15,447 bases of DNA from Verrucomicrobiota bacterium (GTDB lineage: Bacteria; Chlamydiota; Chlamydiia; Chlamydiales; Rhabdochlamydiaceae). Location of the stretch: assembly GCA_903970455.1 (NCBI GenBank), contig CAJCIW010000180.1:1-15447 (forward strand), given 5' to 3'. The notes below the pieces were generated by a model. That model searched no databases, was not told where the DNA came from, and was given only the letters and a program-made list of their open reading frames with translations. The position numbers and the translations under genes were made by a program. Positions 5,903-14,529 of the stretch are shown here, piece by piece; the stretch's first letter is position 1, and each line of letters starts with the position of its first letter.

Positions 5903-7444
5903 ATGTACATTGTTCATATTGTGACCGAGCTCTGCCCCATTGCCCGCGTCGGGGGGCTAGCGGATGTGATCTACGGGCTTTCGAAGGAACTGTCCAGACA
6001 AGGGCACAAAGTGGAAATTATCCTGCCCAAATACGACTGCCTGCATTATGGCGAGCTTAAGAATCTCAAAGTAGAACATCGAGAAGTTTGGTCCTTCGAA
6101 GGGGTGAATAGATATAATAATACTATCTGGTCCGCTGATCTCGATGGACTTAAAGTGCTGCTTGTCGAAGCTCACCATCCGCAGTATTACTTTGGCCGGG
6201 GCGTCATTTATGGATGTCCGGATGATATTGACCGGTTCACTTATTTTTCTCGCACAGCAATGGAGTTTCTCTTTAAAGCCGGCAAACAGCCGGATGCGAT
6301 CCATGTGCATGATTGGCCAACGGCTTTAGTTCCTCTTCTTTATAAAGAAATGTATCAACCTCTTGGTTATCATGCTGGAGGAACACTCTTGACGATCCAC
6401 AACATGGAACACCAAGGGCAATGCCAGGTATTCAATCTCTCCCGGATCGGTCTGCGCGGGGAGAGTTATCTCACCCCCGAAAAAATGCAAGATCCCCGTT
6501 CTTTCAACCTCCTCAATCTGCTCAAAGGAGGCATCGTCTACGCCGACAAAATCACAACGGTTTCCCCCAATTACGAAAAAGAGATACAGACCCCCGAAGG
6601 AGGTTTTGGCCTTCAGGACATCCTGATCAAGCACCGGAAAAAACTAGGCGGGATTTTGAATGGAATTGATGAAGATTTTTGGAATCCCGAAAAAGATCCC
6701 CATCTCGTGCAAAGATACGCAACCCATGGGGTTGAAAAGGAGAGACTCCCTTCCGTCTTACAGGCAAAAAAAGAAAATAAGCGTTTTTTACGCGATCGTT
6801 TTAGGCTAAAGCAAACAGATGCCCCCCTTGTCGCTTCTGTCACACGCCTTGTCTCGCAGAAAAGCCCCGAGCTCATCAAATACGGCCTGCAGCGCACTCT
6901 AGAAAAAGGGGGACAGTTTATTCTTCTCGGCTCGACGCATCATCCTTTGCTTCAAAAAGAATTTGAAACACTCCAGGAAGAGCTTAAAAATCATGAAAAT
7001 GCCGTCGTGCTATTGGACAAAGACGAGGCATTGGCCCATCAAATTTATGCAGCTGCCGATCTGCTCCTGATTCCCTCCCTCTTTGAGCCTTGTGGACTCA
7101 CCCAACTCATTGCCCTGCGTTACGGAGCAGTTCCTATCGTCCGTTTGACGGGAGGGCTCGCGGATACTGTTTTTGACGTGGATACATCCCGTTGCCCCAT
7201 CGAAAAGAGAAACGGCTTTACTTTTGACTTTGCCGACAAAAAAGGGGTCGATTGGGCCTTGAATCGAGCCCTCGAGTGTTATAAGGATCAGCCTCAAAAA
7301 TGGGAGTCGCTTGTCTTGAACGGCATCCAGCAAGATTTTAGCTGGAAGCACTCCCTTCCTGATTATTTGTCAGTGTATCGGGATCTGGGAAAAATCGAAG
7401 AAGAGTCTGTTAAAACTAAACCTAAAAAAGTCAAGTTAGCCTAA
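5903..7444 (+). CDS. glgA: Glycogen synthase (ADP-glucose, GT5 family)
   Basis: Transfers glucose from ADP-glucose to the growing alpha-1,4-glucan; glycogen is the carbon store of chlamydiae. The 513 residues fit the GT5 length. The N-terminal Rossmann domain starts MYIVHIVTELCPIARVGGLA and contains LLTIHNMEHQGQ, with KITTVSPNYEKEI and GILNGIDEDFWNP before the hinge. The C-terminal domain has SVTRLVSQKSPELI and the nucleotide-sugar site SLFEPCGLTQLIALRYGAVP followed by LTGGLADTVFDVD. The oddity is R15 in RVGGL, where the family has lysine (KxGGL), which contacts ADP-glucose. The gene stands alone on the plus strand; its stop abuts the pgsA stop with no bases between. Confidence 0.95.
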   Translation: MYIVHIVTELCPIARVGGLADVIYGLSKELSRQGHKVEIILPKYDCLHYGELKNLKVEHREVWSFEGVNRYNNTIWSADLDGLKVLLVEAHHPQYYFGRGVIYGCPDDIDRFTYFSRTAMEFLFKAGKQPDAIHVHDWPTALVPLLYKEMYQPLGYHAGGTLLTIHNMEHQGQCQVFNLSRIGLRGESYLTPEKMQDPRSFNLLNLLKGGIVYADKITTVSPNYEKEIQTPEGGFGLQDILIKHRKKLGGILNGIDEDFWNPEKDPHLVQRYATHGVEKERLPSVLQAKKENKRFLRDRFRLKQTDAPLVASVTRLVSQKSPELIKYGLQRTLEKGGQFILLGSTHHPLLQKEFETLQEELKNHENAVVLLDKDEALAHQIYAAADLLLIPSLFEPCGLTQLIALRYGAVPIVRLTGGLADTVFDVDTSRCPIEKRNGFTFDFADKKGVDWALNRALECYKDQPQKWESLVLNGIQQDFSWKHSLPDYLSVYRDLGKIEEESVKTKPKKVKLA

Positions 7445-8032
7445 TTAAAGCCCAACAGCTTTTTTGATGTATTTCCGGTTTGCGAAGATGTACTCGGCAC
7501 CCGAATAGAGGGTGTAGATGGCAGCTGTCAGAACGCTATAAAAACTAATCGCTTGAAGAAGTTGGAGATCCAAGCATCCGAGTGAATAAGGGACCATTAG
7601 AATTAAAATAAAAAAGACCACCGTTGCCTGGATAACCGCTTTAATCTTTCCCGAAAGGCGAGCGGCAAGGGCGATTCCCCTCAATGCGCACAGAGTCCTT
7701 AGCGTACTAATGATGATATCGCGATAAAAGAAAACGCAAACCAGCAAAAGCGGAAGCTGAATGGCGCCTTGAGTAAAAGCAAGTAAAACGGAAAGGCGAA
7801 AGATGCTGTCGGCCATAGGATCGAGGAGTTTGCCAAGATCGGTGACTTTATTCTGCTTACGGGCGAGCGCCCCGTCGAAAGCATCGGAAAGCTCGGAGAT
7901 GCCGGCTAAAACAAGAAGGATATACGGCAGTACAGCGAGTCTGATATCCAAATCTTGGGAATAAAGGTACACGACCAAAAAGATGGGACCTAGAAGAATT
8001 CTGGATAGTGTCAGAATTAGCGCTATGCTCAC
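7445..8032 (-). CDS. pgsA: CDP-alcohol phosphatidyltransferase, probably phosphatidylglycerophosphate synthase
   Basis: Integral membrane enzyme condensing CDP-diacylglycerol with glycerol 3-phosphate, the first committed step to phosphatidylglycerol. The 195 residues carry the complete CDP-alcohol signature in SDAFDGALARKQ plus DLGKLLDPMAD: D50, D53, G54, A57, R58, G67, D71 and D75. The N-terminus (SIALILTLSRILLGPIFLVV) and further hydrophobic stretches (about 33-45, 78-98, 115-150) are typical membrane segments. The start is a GTG at 8032; the next in-frame methionine lies beyond the active site. TAGG, part of a small inverted repeat at 8038-8055, may be its Shine-Dalgarno. It lies 49 bases after rlmN. 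Other alcohol specificities cannot be excluded by motif, but the glgA-pgsA neighbourhood matches Chlamydia. Confidence 0.88.
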   Translation of the reverse strand: MSIALILTLSRILLGPIFLVVYLYSQDLDIRLAVLPYILLVLAGISELSDAFDGALARKQNKVTDLGKLLDPMADSIFRLSVLLAFTQGAIQLPLLLVCVFFYRDIIISTLRTLCALRGIALAARLSGKIKAVIQATVVFFILILMVPYSLGCLDLQLLQAISFYSVLTAAIYTLYSGAEYIFANRKYIKKAVGL

Positions 8033-8037
8033 GAAAT

Positions 8038-8055
8038 TAACCTAAACGTAGGTTA
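8038..8055 (-). repeat. Small inverted repeat covering the pgsA ribosome-binding region
   Basis: TAACCTA (8038-8044) and TAGGTTA (8049-8055) are perfect complements around AACG. On the minus strand the 3' arm holds the only AGG-like element before the pgsA GTG (5 bases from the arm end), so folding could limit initiation. Confidence 0.4.
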
Positions 8056-8081
8056 TCTAGATATATTCATTTCCCCCTTTT

Positions 8082-9131
8082 TTAGGAAGGGGCAAGAGAT
8101 AATTTATTTTGCATCGCCAGCTGGCCGCAAGCGGCCGCAATATCTTTTCCCTTCGTGTACCTCCAGGTCGCAACGATATCATAAGAAGAGAGGATCGTAC
8201 GAAAATTTTCAATCGTTTCCTTCTCAGGCCGCTTCAGTTTCAGGCCTGGAACAGGGTTATAGGGAATCAGGTTCACTGTGCAAGGCTGTCCCTTCAACAA
8301 AACCCCCAATTCATGGGCATGTTCCGGAAGATCGTTGATCCCTGCAATTAAAGTGTATTCATAGGTAATGTTCCTTCTGCTTTCTCTGGCAAAAGCGGTC
8401 ATAGCGGCAATGAGATCTTCCAAGGGATATTTGCGCGCGTACGGGATAATTTTTTTACGGATATGCTGATTGGGCGCATGCAAAGAGAGAACGAGACTGA
8501 CGTTCAAATCTTCTTTCATAAAGCGGCGGATCCCCTCAATGACGCCAACCGTTGAGACTGTCATCCGACGCTGGGAAATATTGAGGCGAGAGGGTTCATT
8601 CAACAGCCGGATCGCCTGCAGAACGTTGTCGTAATTCTCAAATGGCTCCCCCATGCCCATGAAGACAACATGAGAAACTCTTTCCCCTTTCTGATGCAGG
8701 AACCGATCAATCTGGTAGACCTGTTCGAAAATTTCTGCCGGGTTCAAGTTGCGCAAAAGCCCCTGTTTGCCCGAAGCGCAAAAGGAGCACCGCGCAGGAC
8801 AACCGACTTGGGAAGAGACACACACTGTCCGTCGCTGCTTAGAACAGATGAGAACCGATTCCACAAGTTCTCCATCCGACAATTCCCATAAAAATTTAGT
8901 CGTCTCCTCATCGTTCGACTCTTGGATATTTTTCTGTACAAGGGAAGAAAGAGATAACTTTTCCTTCAACTTCGACCGCAAAGATTTATTGAGATCACTC
9001 ATTTGATCCCATTCGATCACTTTTCTTTCATAAATCCAGTGAAATATTTGCTTGGCACGAAAAGGCTTTTCCCCCTCTTCGCTGAGGAGCTTCGACAGCT
9101 CGTCCAAACTCATACTGTGAAGTGGTGGCAT
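8082..9131 (-). CDS. rlmN: Dual-specificity RNA methyltransferase RlmN (23S rRNA A2503 / tRNA A37, C2)
   Basis: Radical SAM enzyme adding a methyl group at C2 of A2503 in 23S rRNA and A37 in some tRNAs. The 349 residues match the family. The cluster motif CPARCSFC gives C111, C115 and C118; C104 in RTVCVSSQVG corresponds to the resolving cysteine (E. coli C118), and C335 in AAACGQLA to the methyl-carrying cysteine (E. coli C355). SAM-binding GMGEPFENYDNV follows, then TVSTVGVIEGI, SLHAPN and NLIPYNPV. The N-terminal domain has LSEEGEKPFRAKQIFHWIYE. The ATG at 9131 is preceded by TAAGG. It is followed by pgsA in the same direction and preceded by the hairpin at 9166-9219. Confidence 0.95.
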   Translation of the reverse strand: MPPLHSMSLDELSKLLSEEGEKPFRAKQIFHWIYERKVIEWDQMSDLNKSLRSKLKEKLSLSSLVQKNIQESNDEETTKFLWELSDGELVESVLICSKQRRTVCVSSQVGCPARCSFCASGKQGLLRNLNPAEIFEQVYQIDRFLHQKGERVSHVVFMGMGEPFENYDNVLQAIRLLNEPSRLNISQRRMTVSTVGVIEGIRRFMKEDLNVSLVLSLHAPNQHIRKKIIPYARKYPLEDLIAAMTAFARESRRNITYEYTLIAGINDLPEHAHELGVLLKGQPCTVNLIPYNPVPGLKLKRPEKETIENFRTILSSYDIVATWRYTKGKDIAAACGQLAMQNKLSLAPS

Positions 9132-9165
9132 GAGGCCTTAGGGGTTGTAAGGAAATAAATTTTAA

Positions 9166-9219
9166 AGTTCCCGAGGAGAAAAACGGTTTAGATCTTGAGG
9201 ATTTTTCTCCTCGGGAACT
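9166..9219 (-). terminator. Long hairpin between the small basic gene and rlmN
   Basis: Arms AGTTCCCGAGGAGAAAAA (9166-9183) and TTTTTCTCCTCGGGAACT (9202-9219) are perfect over 18 bp with an 18-base loop. On the minus strand it starts 25 bases after the stop of the 99-residue gene and is followed by TTTAAAATTTATTT, so it most likely ends that transcript. A shorter competing stem (GAGGA 9197-9201 with TCCTC 9207-9211) could form inside the same region. Confidence 0.65.
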
Positions 9220-9244
9220 GTAAAAGTTATTTTTTTGCAACCGC

Positions 9245-9544
9245 TTATAATTGAGAAATGTTTCGTGTAAAAAGCGTGGTGTAAGCCTTATCAAAAAATT
9301 GCCGCCCTTTCTTGCTGAGATTGATCTTCTCAAGTGCACGGGTTGCGTCTTTATGCTCTTGTAGTGTTTTATAAGTATTATGCGAAATGCGGCGATACAC
9401 CTTTTTGTCCATATCGATCCTAGCCGAAAGGAGCTCATGTGATAGACGCGTATGGATTTTTCTTTCATTCCGATCGGCCAAACGGACAGCAAAAGCCATC
9501 TTTGGCAGAGAAACTGTAGTTCGGGCTGATAATTTAATTGCCAT
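9245..9544 (-). CDS. Small basic protein of unknown function
   Basis: I do not recognise a family. The preferred start is the ATG at 9544 (99 residues, MAIKLSARTTVSLPKMAFAV), because GAGGGG at 9560-9555 precedes it by 10 bases. The frame also allows an ATG at 9562, but that overlaps this ribosome binding site and has none itself. The product is rich in Lys and Arg (DRNERKIHTRLSHELL, DMDKKVYRRISHNTYKTL, LSKKGRQFFDKAY), predicted mainly helical, with no signal peptide or membrane segment. It has its own candidate promoter (9576-9602) and a strong hairpin after it, so it appears to be a single-gene unit. A nucleic-acid- or ribosome-associated role would fit its charge but is only a guess. Confidence 0.6.
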   Translation of the reverse strand: MAIKLSARTTVSLPKMAFAVRLADRNERKIHTRLSHELLSARIDMDKKVYRRISHNTYKTLQEHKDATRALEKINLSKKGRQFFDKAYTTLFTRNISQL

Positions 9545-9575
9545 AAAGATTTTACCCCTCATTTTTGGAAACTAT

Positions 9576-9602
9576 TTTATAGAAGAAGGCCTTAAGAAGC
9601 AA
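9576..9602 (-). promoter_or_regulatory. Candidate promoter for the small basic gene
   Basis: On the minus strand TTGCTT (9602-9597) and TATAAA (9581-9576) are separated by 15 bases, slightly short, 31 bases upstream of the chosen start. Together with the downstream hairpin it frames a monocistronic unit. Confidence 0.35.
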
Positions 9603-9619
9603 CTGGAAAAATGATAATT

Positions 9620-10408
9620 TTAATTACTCCGTTTCCAAAAGGCGCCTTGGATGCTTTTCGACCACCATAGCAAAAGGCGCAACTGGTTTTGAGCAATCCA
9701 AAAAATGACTGCTTTACTGAGGCCGAAATGACGGAAAATAATTAACAATGTCTCGTAGACTTGCCTTAAGATCCAATTGCGCTTCGGCAATCGGTATTCG
9801 TAATCAGTGAGAATCCGTTTCATGAAGGCTTTCCGCAGCGTCGGGTCGCGATACAAACGGCAAATCAGGTCAAATCCCCCTTGAATGCGGTAGGCAGTAT
9901 TGAATTTACCCGCCATCACCAGGCTTTTTTTCTTAAACCAATAAGCCTGGAGACTGTAAGGAGTTTTTGCGCCTTTCAGGTCTTCATGTTCAATCTGCCT
10001 GAAGATCTGCTGGGGCCGCATCATGCTATGCCGAATCACACAGCCCGTGTAAATGAGATCGGGATCCGACTCGTTGTTGATAAATTCTTTCATAAACTGA
10101 AAAGAATTTCTTGAAATGTAGAATTCCCCGGGCTGCAAAAAATGCAAAAAATTTCCTTTGGACAACTCCACCCCTTTATTCAGCATCCCACTTAAATTCC
10201 GGTCAAGGGCCGTATAAATGCGGGCAATGCAACTCCGATAGGCATCAAAAATCGATAAAGAATGTTCCTTTGCCTGGCCGTCGATGATGATCACCTCGAA
10301 AGCATCGCAAGTTTGGCCGGCAATGCTATCCATCGTAAACGGAAGCAAATGCACATTCTGGTCCGTAATGGGAACGATCACCGAAAAATAGGGACAGAGA
10401 TTGGCCAT
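9620..10408 (-). CDS. Family 2 (GT-A) glycosyltransferase-like protein
   Basis: The 262 residues resemble small GT2 enzymes of the WcaE-like type, which move a sugar from a nucleotide donor to a surface polysaccharide or lipid acceptor. The N-terminus YFSVIVPITDQN (7-18), SIAGQTCDAFEVIIIDGQAK (28-47) and GMLNKGVELSKGNFLHFLQP (74-93) follow the family order. The metal-binding acidic pair, usually GD or DxD after FLN, reads QPGEF (92-96) here, so E95 stands in for aspartate. The C-terminal part (about 220-255) is rich in aromatic and basic residues (IIFRHFGLSKAVIFWIA, LRLLLWW), suggesting membrane attachment. Nothing shows its donor or acceptor. It is divergent from glyQS and alone in its orientation up to the small basic gene. 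Confidence 0.75.
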   Translation of the reverse strand: MANLCPYFSVIVPITDQNVHLLPFTMDSIAGQTCDAFEVIIIDGQAKEHSLSIFDAYRSCIARIYTALDRNLSGMLNKGVELSKGNFLHFLQPGEFYISRNSFQFMKEFINNESDPDLIYTGCVIRHSMMRPQQIFRQIEHEDLKGAKTPYSLQAYWFKKKSLVMAGKFNTAYRIQGGFDLICRLYRDPTLRKAFMKRILTDYEYRLPKRNWILRQVYETLLIIFRHFGLSKAVIFWIAQNQLRLLLWWSKSIQGAFWKRSN

Positions 10409-10474
10409 AAAGTTTCGTGCAAATTTAAGCTCTTATCCATAGAATAGAATAAACACACATTCGAGTCCTTCATT

Positions 10475-13400
10475 ATGTTGACCTTTCAGCAGATCATCCA
10501 TCGCCTTACCGAGTTTTGGGAAAAAAAACGGTGCATTATCCATCAAGGCCACGATTTAGAAGTGGGAGCCGGCACCTTTAATCCTGCGACTTTTTTGCGC
10601 TGTCTGGGACCTGAACCTTATCGGACGGCCTATGTCGAACCTTCGCGGCGCCCATCCGATGGCAGATATGGAGAAAACCCGAACAGGATGCAGCTGTTCC
10701 ATCAATTCCAGGTTATCCTCAAACCCTCTCCTGCTGATGTGCAGCAGCTCTATCTCGAATCCCTCAGAGCGCTTGACTTAGACCTAAAAAAACACGACAT
10801 CCGTTTTGTTCACGATGATTGGGAATCGCCCAGTGTGGGAGCTTGGGGCCTCGGATGGGAGGTGTGGTGCGATGGGATGGAGATCACGCAATGGACCTAT
10901 TTCCAAGCCATGGGAAGCACCCCTCTCAAACCTGTCAGCGTGGAAATCACTTACGGGCTTGAACGGTTGGCGATGTACATCCAGAATAAGGACAGCATTT
11001 ATGACCTGCAGTGGAACGAAGAATTGACTTTCCACGATATTGCCCAACGGGGCGAGTTGGAATGGAGCGCGTATAATTTCGAGGAAGCGAACGTCTCCAT
11101 GTGGCTCAAGCATTTCGAAGATTACGAAAGAGAGGCCAAAACTCTCATCGCCCGCCATCTCCCTCTTCCCGCCTATGATTTCGTCATCAAAGCCTCCCAT
11201 GCTTTCAACATGCTGGACGCGCGCGGTGCGATTTCTGTCACCGAACGGACCGGCTATATCGCACGCATCCGCGACCTGGCGCGCTTGATTGCTGTGGAAT
11301 ACATTTCTTCAAGAGAGAAATTAAACTTCCCTTTGCTCCTCAAGGAAAAACCAACACCCCTCAAAAAACTTCCTGCACTAAAAACACCGAAGTTCGATCC
11401 GCAAAAAAAACAGGATTTCCTGCTTGAGATCGGATCGGAGCAGCTTCCCGCCACCTTCGTCCCTATCGGCTGCATTCAGCTGGAAAAAGCGATCAAGCTG
11501 CTGTTTGAGGAACACGGTGTAACCTATGATGCTTTGCAAGTGTTCGGGACGCCTCAGCGCATTGCAATTCTCGTCAAAGGGGTGGTCGAAGGAACCCGTG
11601 CGGCAGAAACAGTGCGCAAGGGGCCTGCCATCGCTTCGGCATTCGACGCCTCGGGTAAGCCTACTGCCCAAGGCCAAGGCTTTTTGAAGTCCGTGGGCGC
11701 TTCCACAGCTTCCCTCGATGCGATTCGAAAAGGGAAGATAAAAAAATTAAAGATTGAGAGTGTGAAAGAGGCCGACTATCTGTTTGCCCTCATTTGTGAG
11801 CCGGGGGAATCGACATACGCGTTGCTCGCAGAAAAACTTCCTTCTCTGATCTTGAACCTCGAATTTCCCAAAAAAATGCGGTGGGGAGATCTCGATGTGA
11901 GTTATCCTCGGCCCGTTCATTGGATCGTTGCGCTATTTGGCGACAAGGTTATCCCGTTCAAATTCGGAGACGTTTCTTCCGACCGCTACTCCTTTGGACA
12001 TGCGCAGCTCTCCCCGAAAAAATTCCCTTTAAAAGCCCCCAAAGATTACGCGAAGGAACTCAAGAAACATTACGTGCTGGCGGAAATCGAAGAACGGAAA
12101 GCAAATATCTTAAAGCAGCTCAAAGCGTTGGAAAAAAAGATCAAAGGGCATGCTCTCGAAATCAACAAAATCATTCCTCAGGTTTTGCATCTTGTCGAAT
12201 GGCCCCAGCTCACTTCTGCAACTTTTGCCCCTGGATTTTTAAAAGCGCCCAAAGAAGTCTTGATCTGCGAAATGGTCGAACATCAGAAGTATTTTCCAGT
12301 TGCCGACAGCAAAGGGCAGCTGAAAAACCTTTTCATCATCACAGCAGATAATAAACCGAGTGATTTGATCCGCAAAGGGAACCAAAAAGTCCTTTCCGCC
12401 CGTCTATCGGATGGGGTTTTTCTCTATGAGCAAGATTTGAAAGTCTCACTGGAATCATTGAACGATAAGCTCCGTTTAATGACTCATCAAAAAGAATTAG
12501 GGAGCATGTTGGATAAGGTAGAGCGGCTGGCCACTCTCTCTCAAATCGTTAACAAACACCTGTCTATCGCGGACCAAAAGAAGGTCGCGCGGGCAGCGCT
12601 TTTATCCAAAGCAGACCTTGCTTCTGCTCTCGTCGGAGAATTTCCTGAATTGCAGGGGACGGCCGGAAAATATTATGCTTTAGCGCAAAAAGAGGAAAAA
12701 GAAGTCGCCTCTGCCATCGAAGAACATTGGATGCCGCGCGCGGAACAGGCCCCCCTCCCCAAAACAGGCGTCGGAGTGATTTTGAGCCTGGCCGATAAAA
12801 TTGATAATTTGATCGGCTGCTACAGCGTTGGACTCAAACCTTCTTCTTCCAGCGATCCGCACGGCTTGCGCCGCCAATCGATCGGTCTGCTTAAAATCTT
12901 GATCGATCAAAAGCAAAGCGTCAATCTTAAAGCGATTGTCGAAGAAGCGTGCAAAGCATTTCCAAATAGGAATAATCAAGGGCAAATCGTGAATGAAATT
13001 CTCTCTTTCATCACTGCGCGGGCAAAATCCGTCTTTGAAGAATACGGGTTTAAAAAAGATGAGATCGATGCTTCCCTTCAAGGCCTTTGTAACGACCCGT
13101 ATGATCAATTTTGCAAGACCCAGGCCCTCCATAGCTTCCGAAAATCCAGCGCAGAATTCGGAAAGCTATACGAAGTCTACAAACGGGCCAAAGGGCAGCT
13201 GGAAAAACCCGCTGCCGCCCCTTTTCAATCGGGGCTAGCTTTAGAGCCCGCAGAAAAAGAGCTCATGCACGCCCTCGATTTCCTGCACAAGCATTGGAAG
13301 ACGACGATGAAAGATCGGCAATACCTCGAAGCCTTCCGCATGATTGCAAAATTGCAGCCGCCGCTTGCGAAGCTTTTCGATACAGTGAAAATTCTTGCAG

Positions 13401-13498
13401 ACGACTCCAAACTTCGGGACAATCGGATTGCTCTCTTGCAAAAAGTCTTCGCCCCTTTTCAAGAACTGATCGATTTTAGCAAAATCCAGGAGTTATGA
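10475..13498 (+). CDS. glyQS: Glycyl-tRNA synthetase, fused alpha and beta chains
   Basis: Charges tRNA-Gly. Most bacteria with this class encode alpha (GlyQ, about 300 residues) and beta (GlyS, about 690) separately; here one 1007-residue chain holds both, as in Chlamydia. The alpha catalytic domain spans about 1-290: [20 protein letters not shown] (31-50), [13 protein letters not shown] (59-71), [20 protein letters not shown] (124-143) and motif 3-like [15 protein letters not shown] (156-170). A lysine/proline-rich linker (about 291-312) joins it to the beta part, which begins [14 protein letters not shown] and includes [30 protein letters not shown] and the C-terminal tRNA-binding region ending near [13 protein letters not shown]. 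The start ATG at 10475 lacks a strong Shine-Dalgarno. The stop overlaps the next gene by 4 bases. Confidence 0.97.
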   Translation: MLTFQQIIHRLTEFWEKKRCIIHQGHDLEVGAGTFNPATFLRCLGPEPYRTAYVEPSRRPSDGRYGENPNRMQLFHQFQVILKPSPADVQQLYLESLRALDLDLKKHDIRFVHDDWESPSVGAWGLGWEVWCDGMEITQWTYFQAMGSTPLKPVSVEITYGLERLAMYIQNKDSIYDLQWNEELTFHDIAQRGELEWSAYNFEEANVSMWLKHFEDYEREAKTLIARHLPLPAYDFVIKASHAFNMLDARGAISVTERTGYIARIRDLARLIAVEYISSREKLNFPLLLKEKPTPLKKLPALKTPKFDPQKKQDFLLEIGSEQLPATFVPIGCIQLEKAIKLLFEEHGVTYDALQVFGTPQRIAILVKGVVEGTRAAETVRKGPAIASAFDASGKPTAQGQGFLKSVGASTASLDAIRKGKIKKLKIESVKEADYLFALICEPGESTYALLAEKLPSLILNLEFPKKMRWGDLDVSYPRPVHWIVALFGDKVIPFKFGDVSSDRYSFGHAQLSPKKFPLKAPKDYAKELKKHYVLAEIEERKANILKQLKALEKKIKGHALEINKIIPQVLHLVEWPQLTSATFAPGFLKAPKEVLICEMVEHQKYFPVADSKGQLKNLFIITADNKPSDLIRKGNQKVLSARLSDGVFLYEQDLKVSLESLNDKLRLMTHQKELGSMLDKVERLATLSQIVNKHLSIADQKKVARAALLSKADLASALVGEFPELQGTAGKYYALAQKEEKEVASAIEEHWMPRAEQAPLPKTGVGVILSLADKIDNLIGCYSVGLKPSSSSDPHGLRRQSIGLLKILIDQKQSVNLKAIVEEACKAFPNRNNQGQIVNEILSFITARAKSVFEEYGFKKDEIDASLQGLCNDPYDQFCKTQALHSFRKSSAEFGKLYEVYKRAKGQLEKPAAAPFQSGLALEPAEKELMHALDFLHKHWKTTMKDRQYLEAFRMIAKLQPPLAKLFDTVKILADDSKLRDNRIALLQKVFAPFQELIDFSKIQEL

Positions 13499-14529
13499 AA
13501 AAAACACAAATTCCGGTGATCGACCTGCACAGTGATCTCTTGTCCTATCTTTCCCACAACCCCGATCGTTCTCCTGAGGACTCGATTTCCCGGTGCTCTT
13601 ATTCCCAGCTCCGGCAGGGGAATGTGAAATTGCAAACGGTGGCCATCTTTACCACCACTGAAGAGTATTCGACTAAAAATGGGCGCACACAAGTCGAATC
13701 CTATCTCAAATTGCTCGCACAATATCCCAACCACTTTGCTGCTTGCCGCTTACCTCTGGATGCGCAAAAAACGAGTGTTGCTCTTCTTCCCGCGTTCGAA
13801 AATGCGTCCACTTTTGTCAGCGAGACGGAGCCGCTTGCAGATGGGATCGCACGGCTCGAAGAGTACAAAAAAGCCCTGGGAGCCATTTTCTACATTAGTT
13901 TGACCTGGGATGAAGAAAACCGTTTTGGTGGAGGGAACCGATCTACGGTGGGTCTCAAACAAGATGGCAAACACCTCCTGGAATGGATGGACGGCAAAAA
14001 AATCGCCCTCGACTTCAGTCACACCTCAGATAAACTCGCTTACGATCTTCTCCATTTTATCGATGATGAGTCGCTCGACATTCCCATCATCGCAAGCCAT
14101 TCCAATTTCCGCGCCATTTCCAATTATCCGCGCAATCTTCCCGATGAAATTGCCAAACAGATCATCCACCGGAAAGGGCTCATCGGCCTCAATCTCTTTG
14201 CCCCCTTCATCCATGAAACAGACCCGTCAGCGATTGCCCGCCATGTCGACCATGCTCTTGGCCTGGGCGCAGAAAATGCCCTCTGCTTCGGAGCCGATTT
14301 CTTTTGCGACTCCGATAATTCCGGCTTTTTGAAAGAAAAATACCATCGAATGGAGGCTTACTATCCACAATTCAGCAATGCATCTGCTTATCCGGAATTA
14401 TTACAGCTTTTCTCTCAAAAATTAGAGCTGAACGAGCAGGTCCTGCTGAAGATCTCCAGCCAAAACGCTTTAACCTTCTTAAAAGAGCAGATTTTTGTAT
14501 ACACAGCGGGATTCAAAGATTGCCATTAA
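13495..14529 (+). CDS. Membrane dipeptidase-like metallopeptidase, M19 family
   Basis: M19 enzymes are zinc dipeptidases of the renal dipeptidase fold, acting on dipeptides including those with a D-residue. The 344 residues fit. Likely metal ligands are H12 and D14 (IDLHSDLL), bridging E102 (LPAFENAS), H176 ([10 protein letters not shown]) and H202 ([12 protein letters not shown]). R213 in YPRNLPDEI matches the substrate-binding arginine, and D268 in CFGADFF the conserved late aspartate. There is no signal peptide, so it should act in the cytoplasm, perhaps in peptide or peptidoglycan-fragment recycling (inference). Its ATG overlaps the glyQS stop as ATGA, indicating translational coupling. 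The last 11 codons form the 5' arm of the hairpin at 14498-14554, so the C-terminal tail is partly dictated by that repeat. Confidence 0.87.
   Translation: MKKTQIPVIDLHSDLLSYLSHNPDRSPEDSISRCSYSQLRQGNVKLQTVAIFTTTEEYSTKNGRTQVESYLKLLAQYPNHFAACRLPLDAQKTSVALLPAFENASTFVSETEPLADGIARLEEYKKALGAIFYISLTWDEENRFGGGNRSTVGLKQDGKHLLEWMDGKKIALDFSHTSDKLAYDLLHFIDDESLDIPIIASHSNFRAISNYPRNLPDEIAKQIIHRKGLIGLNLFAPFIHETDPSAIARHVDHALGLGAENALCFGADFFCDSDNSGFLKEKYHRMEAYYPQFSNASAYPELLQLFSQKLELNEQVLLKISSQNALTFLKEQIFVYTAGFKDCH

Noticed and set aside
8060..8081. CCCCTT/AAGGGG short inverted repeat after rlmN as a terminator
   Set aside because: Only six pairs and no T-run on the minus strand; rlmN and pgsA are probably co-transcribed.
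9028..9492. 154-codon minus-strand frame spanning the hairpin and the start of rlmN
   Set aside because: It is out of frame with both the small basic gene and rlmN and runs through the 9166-9219 hairpin. The two in-frame genes have better starts.
11881..12351. 156-codon plus-strand frame inside glyQS
   Set aside because: Out-of-frame shadow within the conserved beta-chain region of glycyl-tRNA synthetase.
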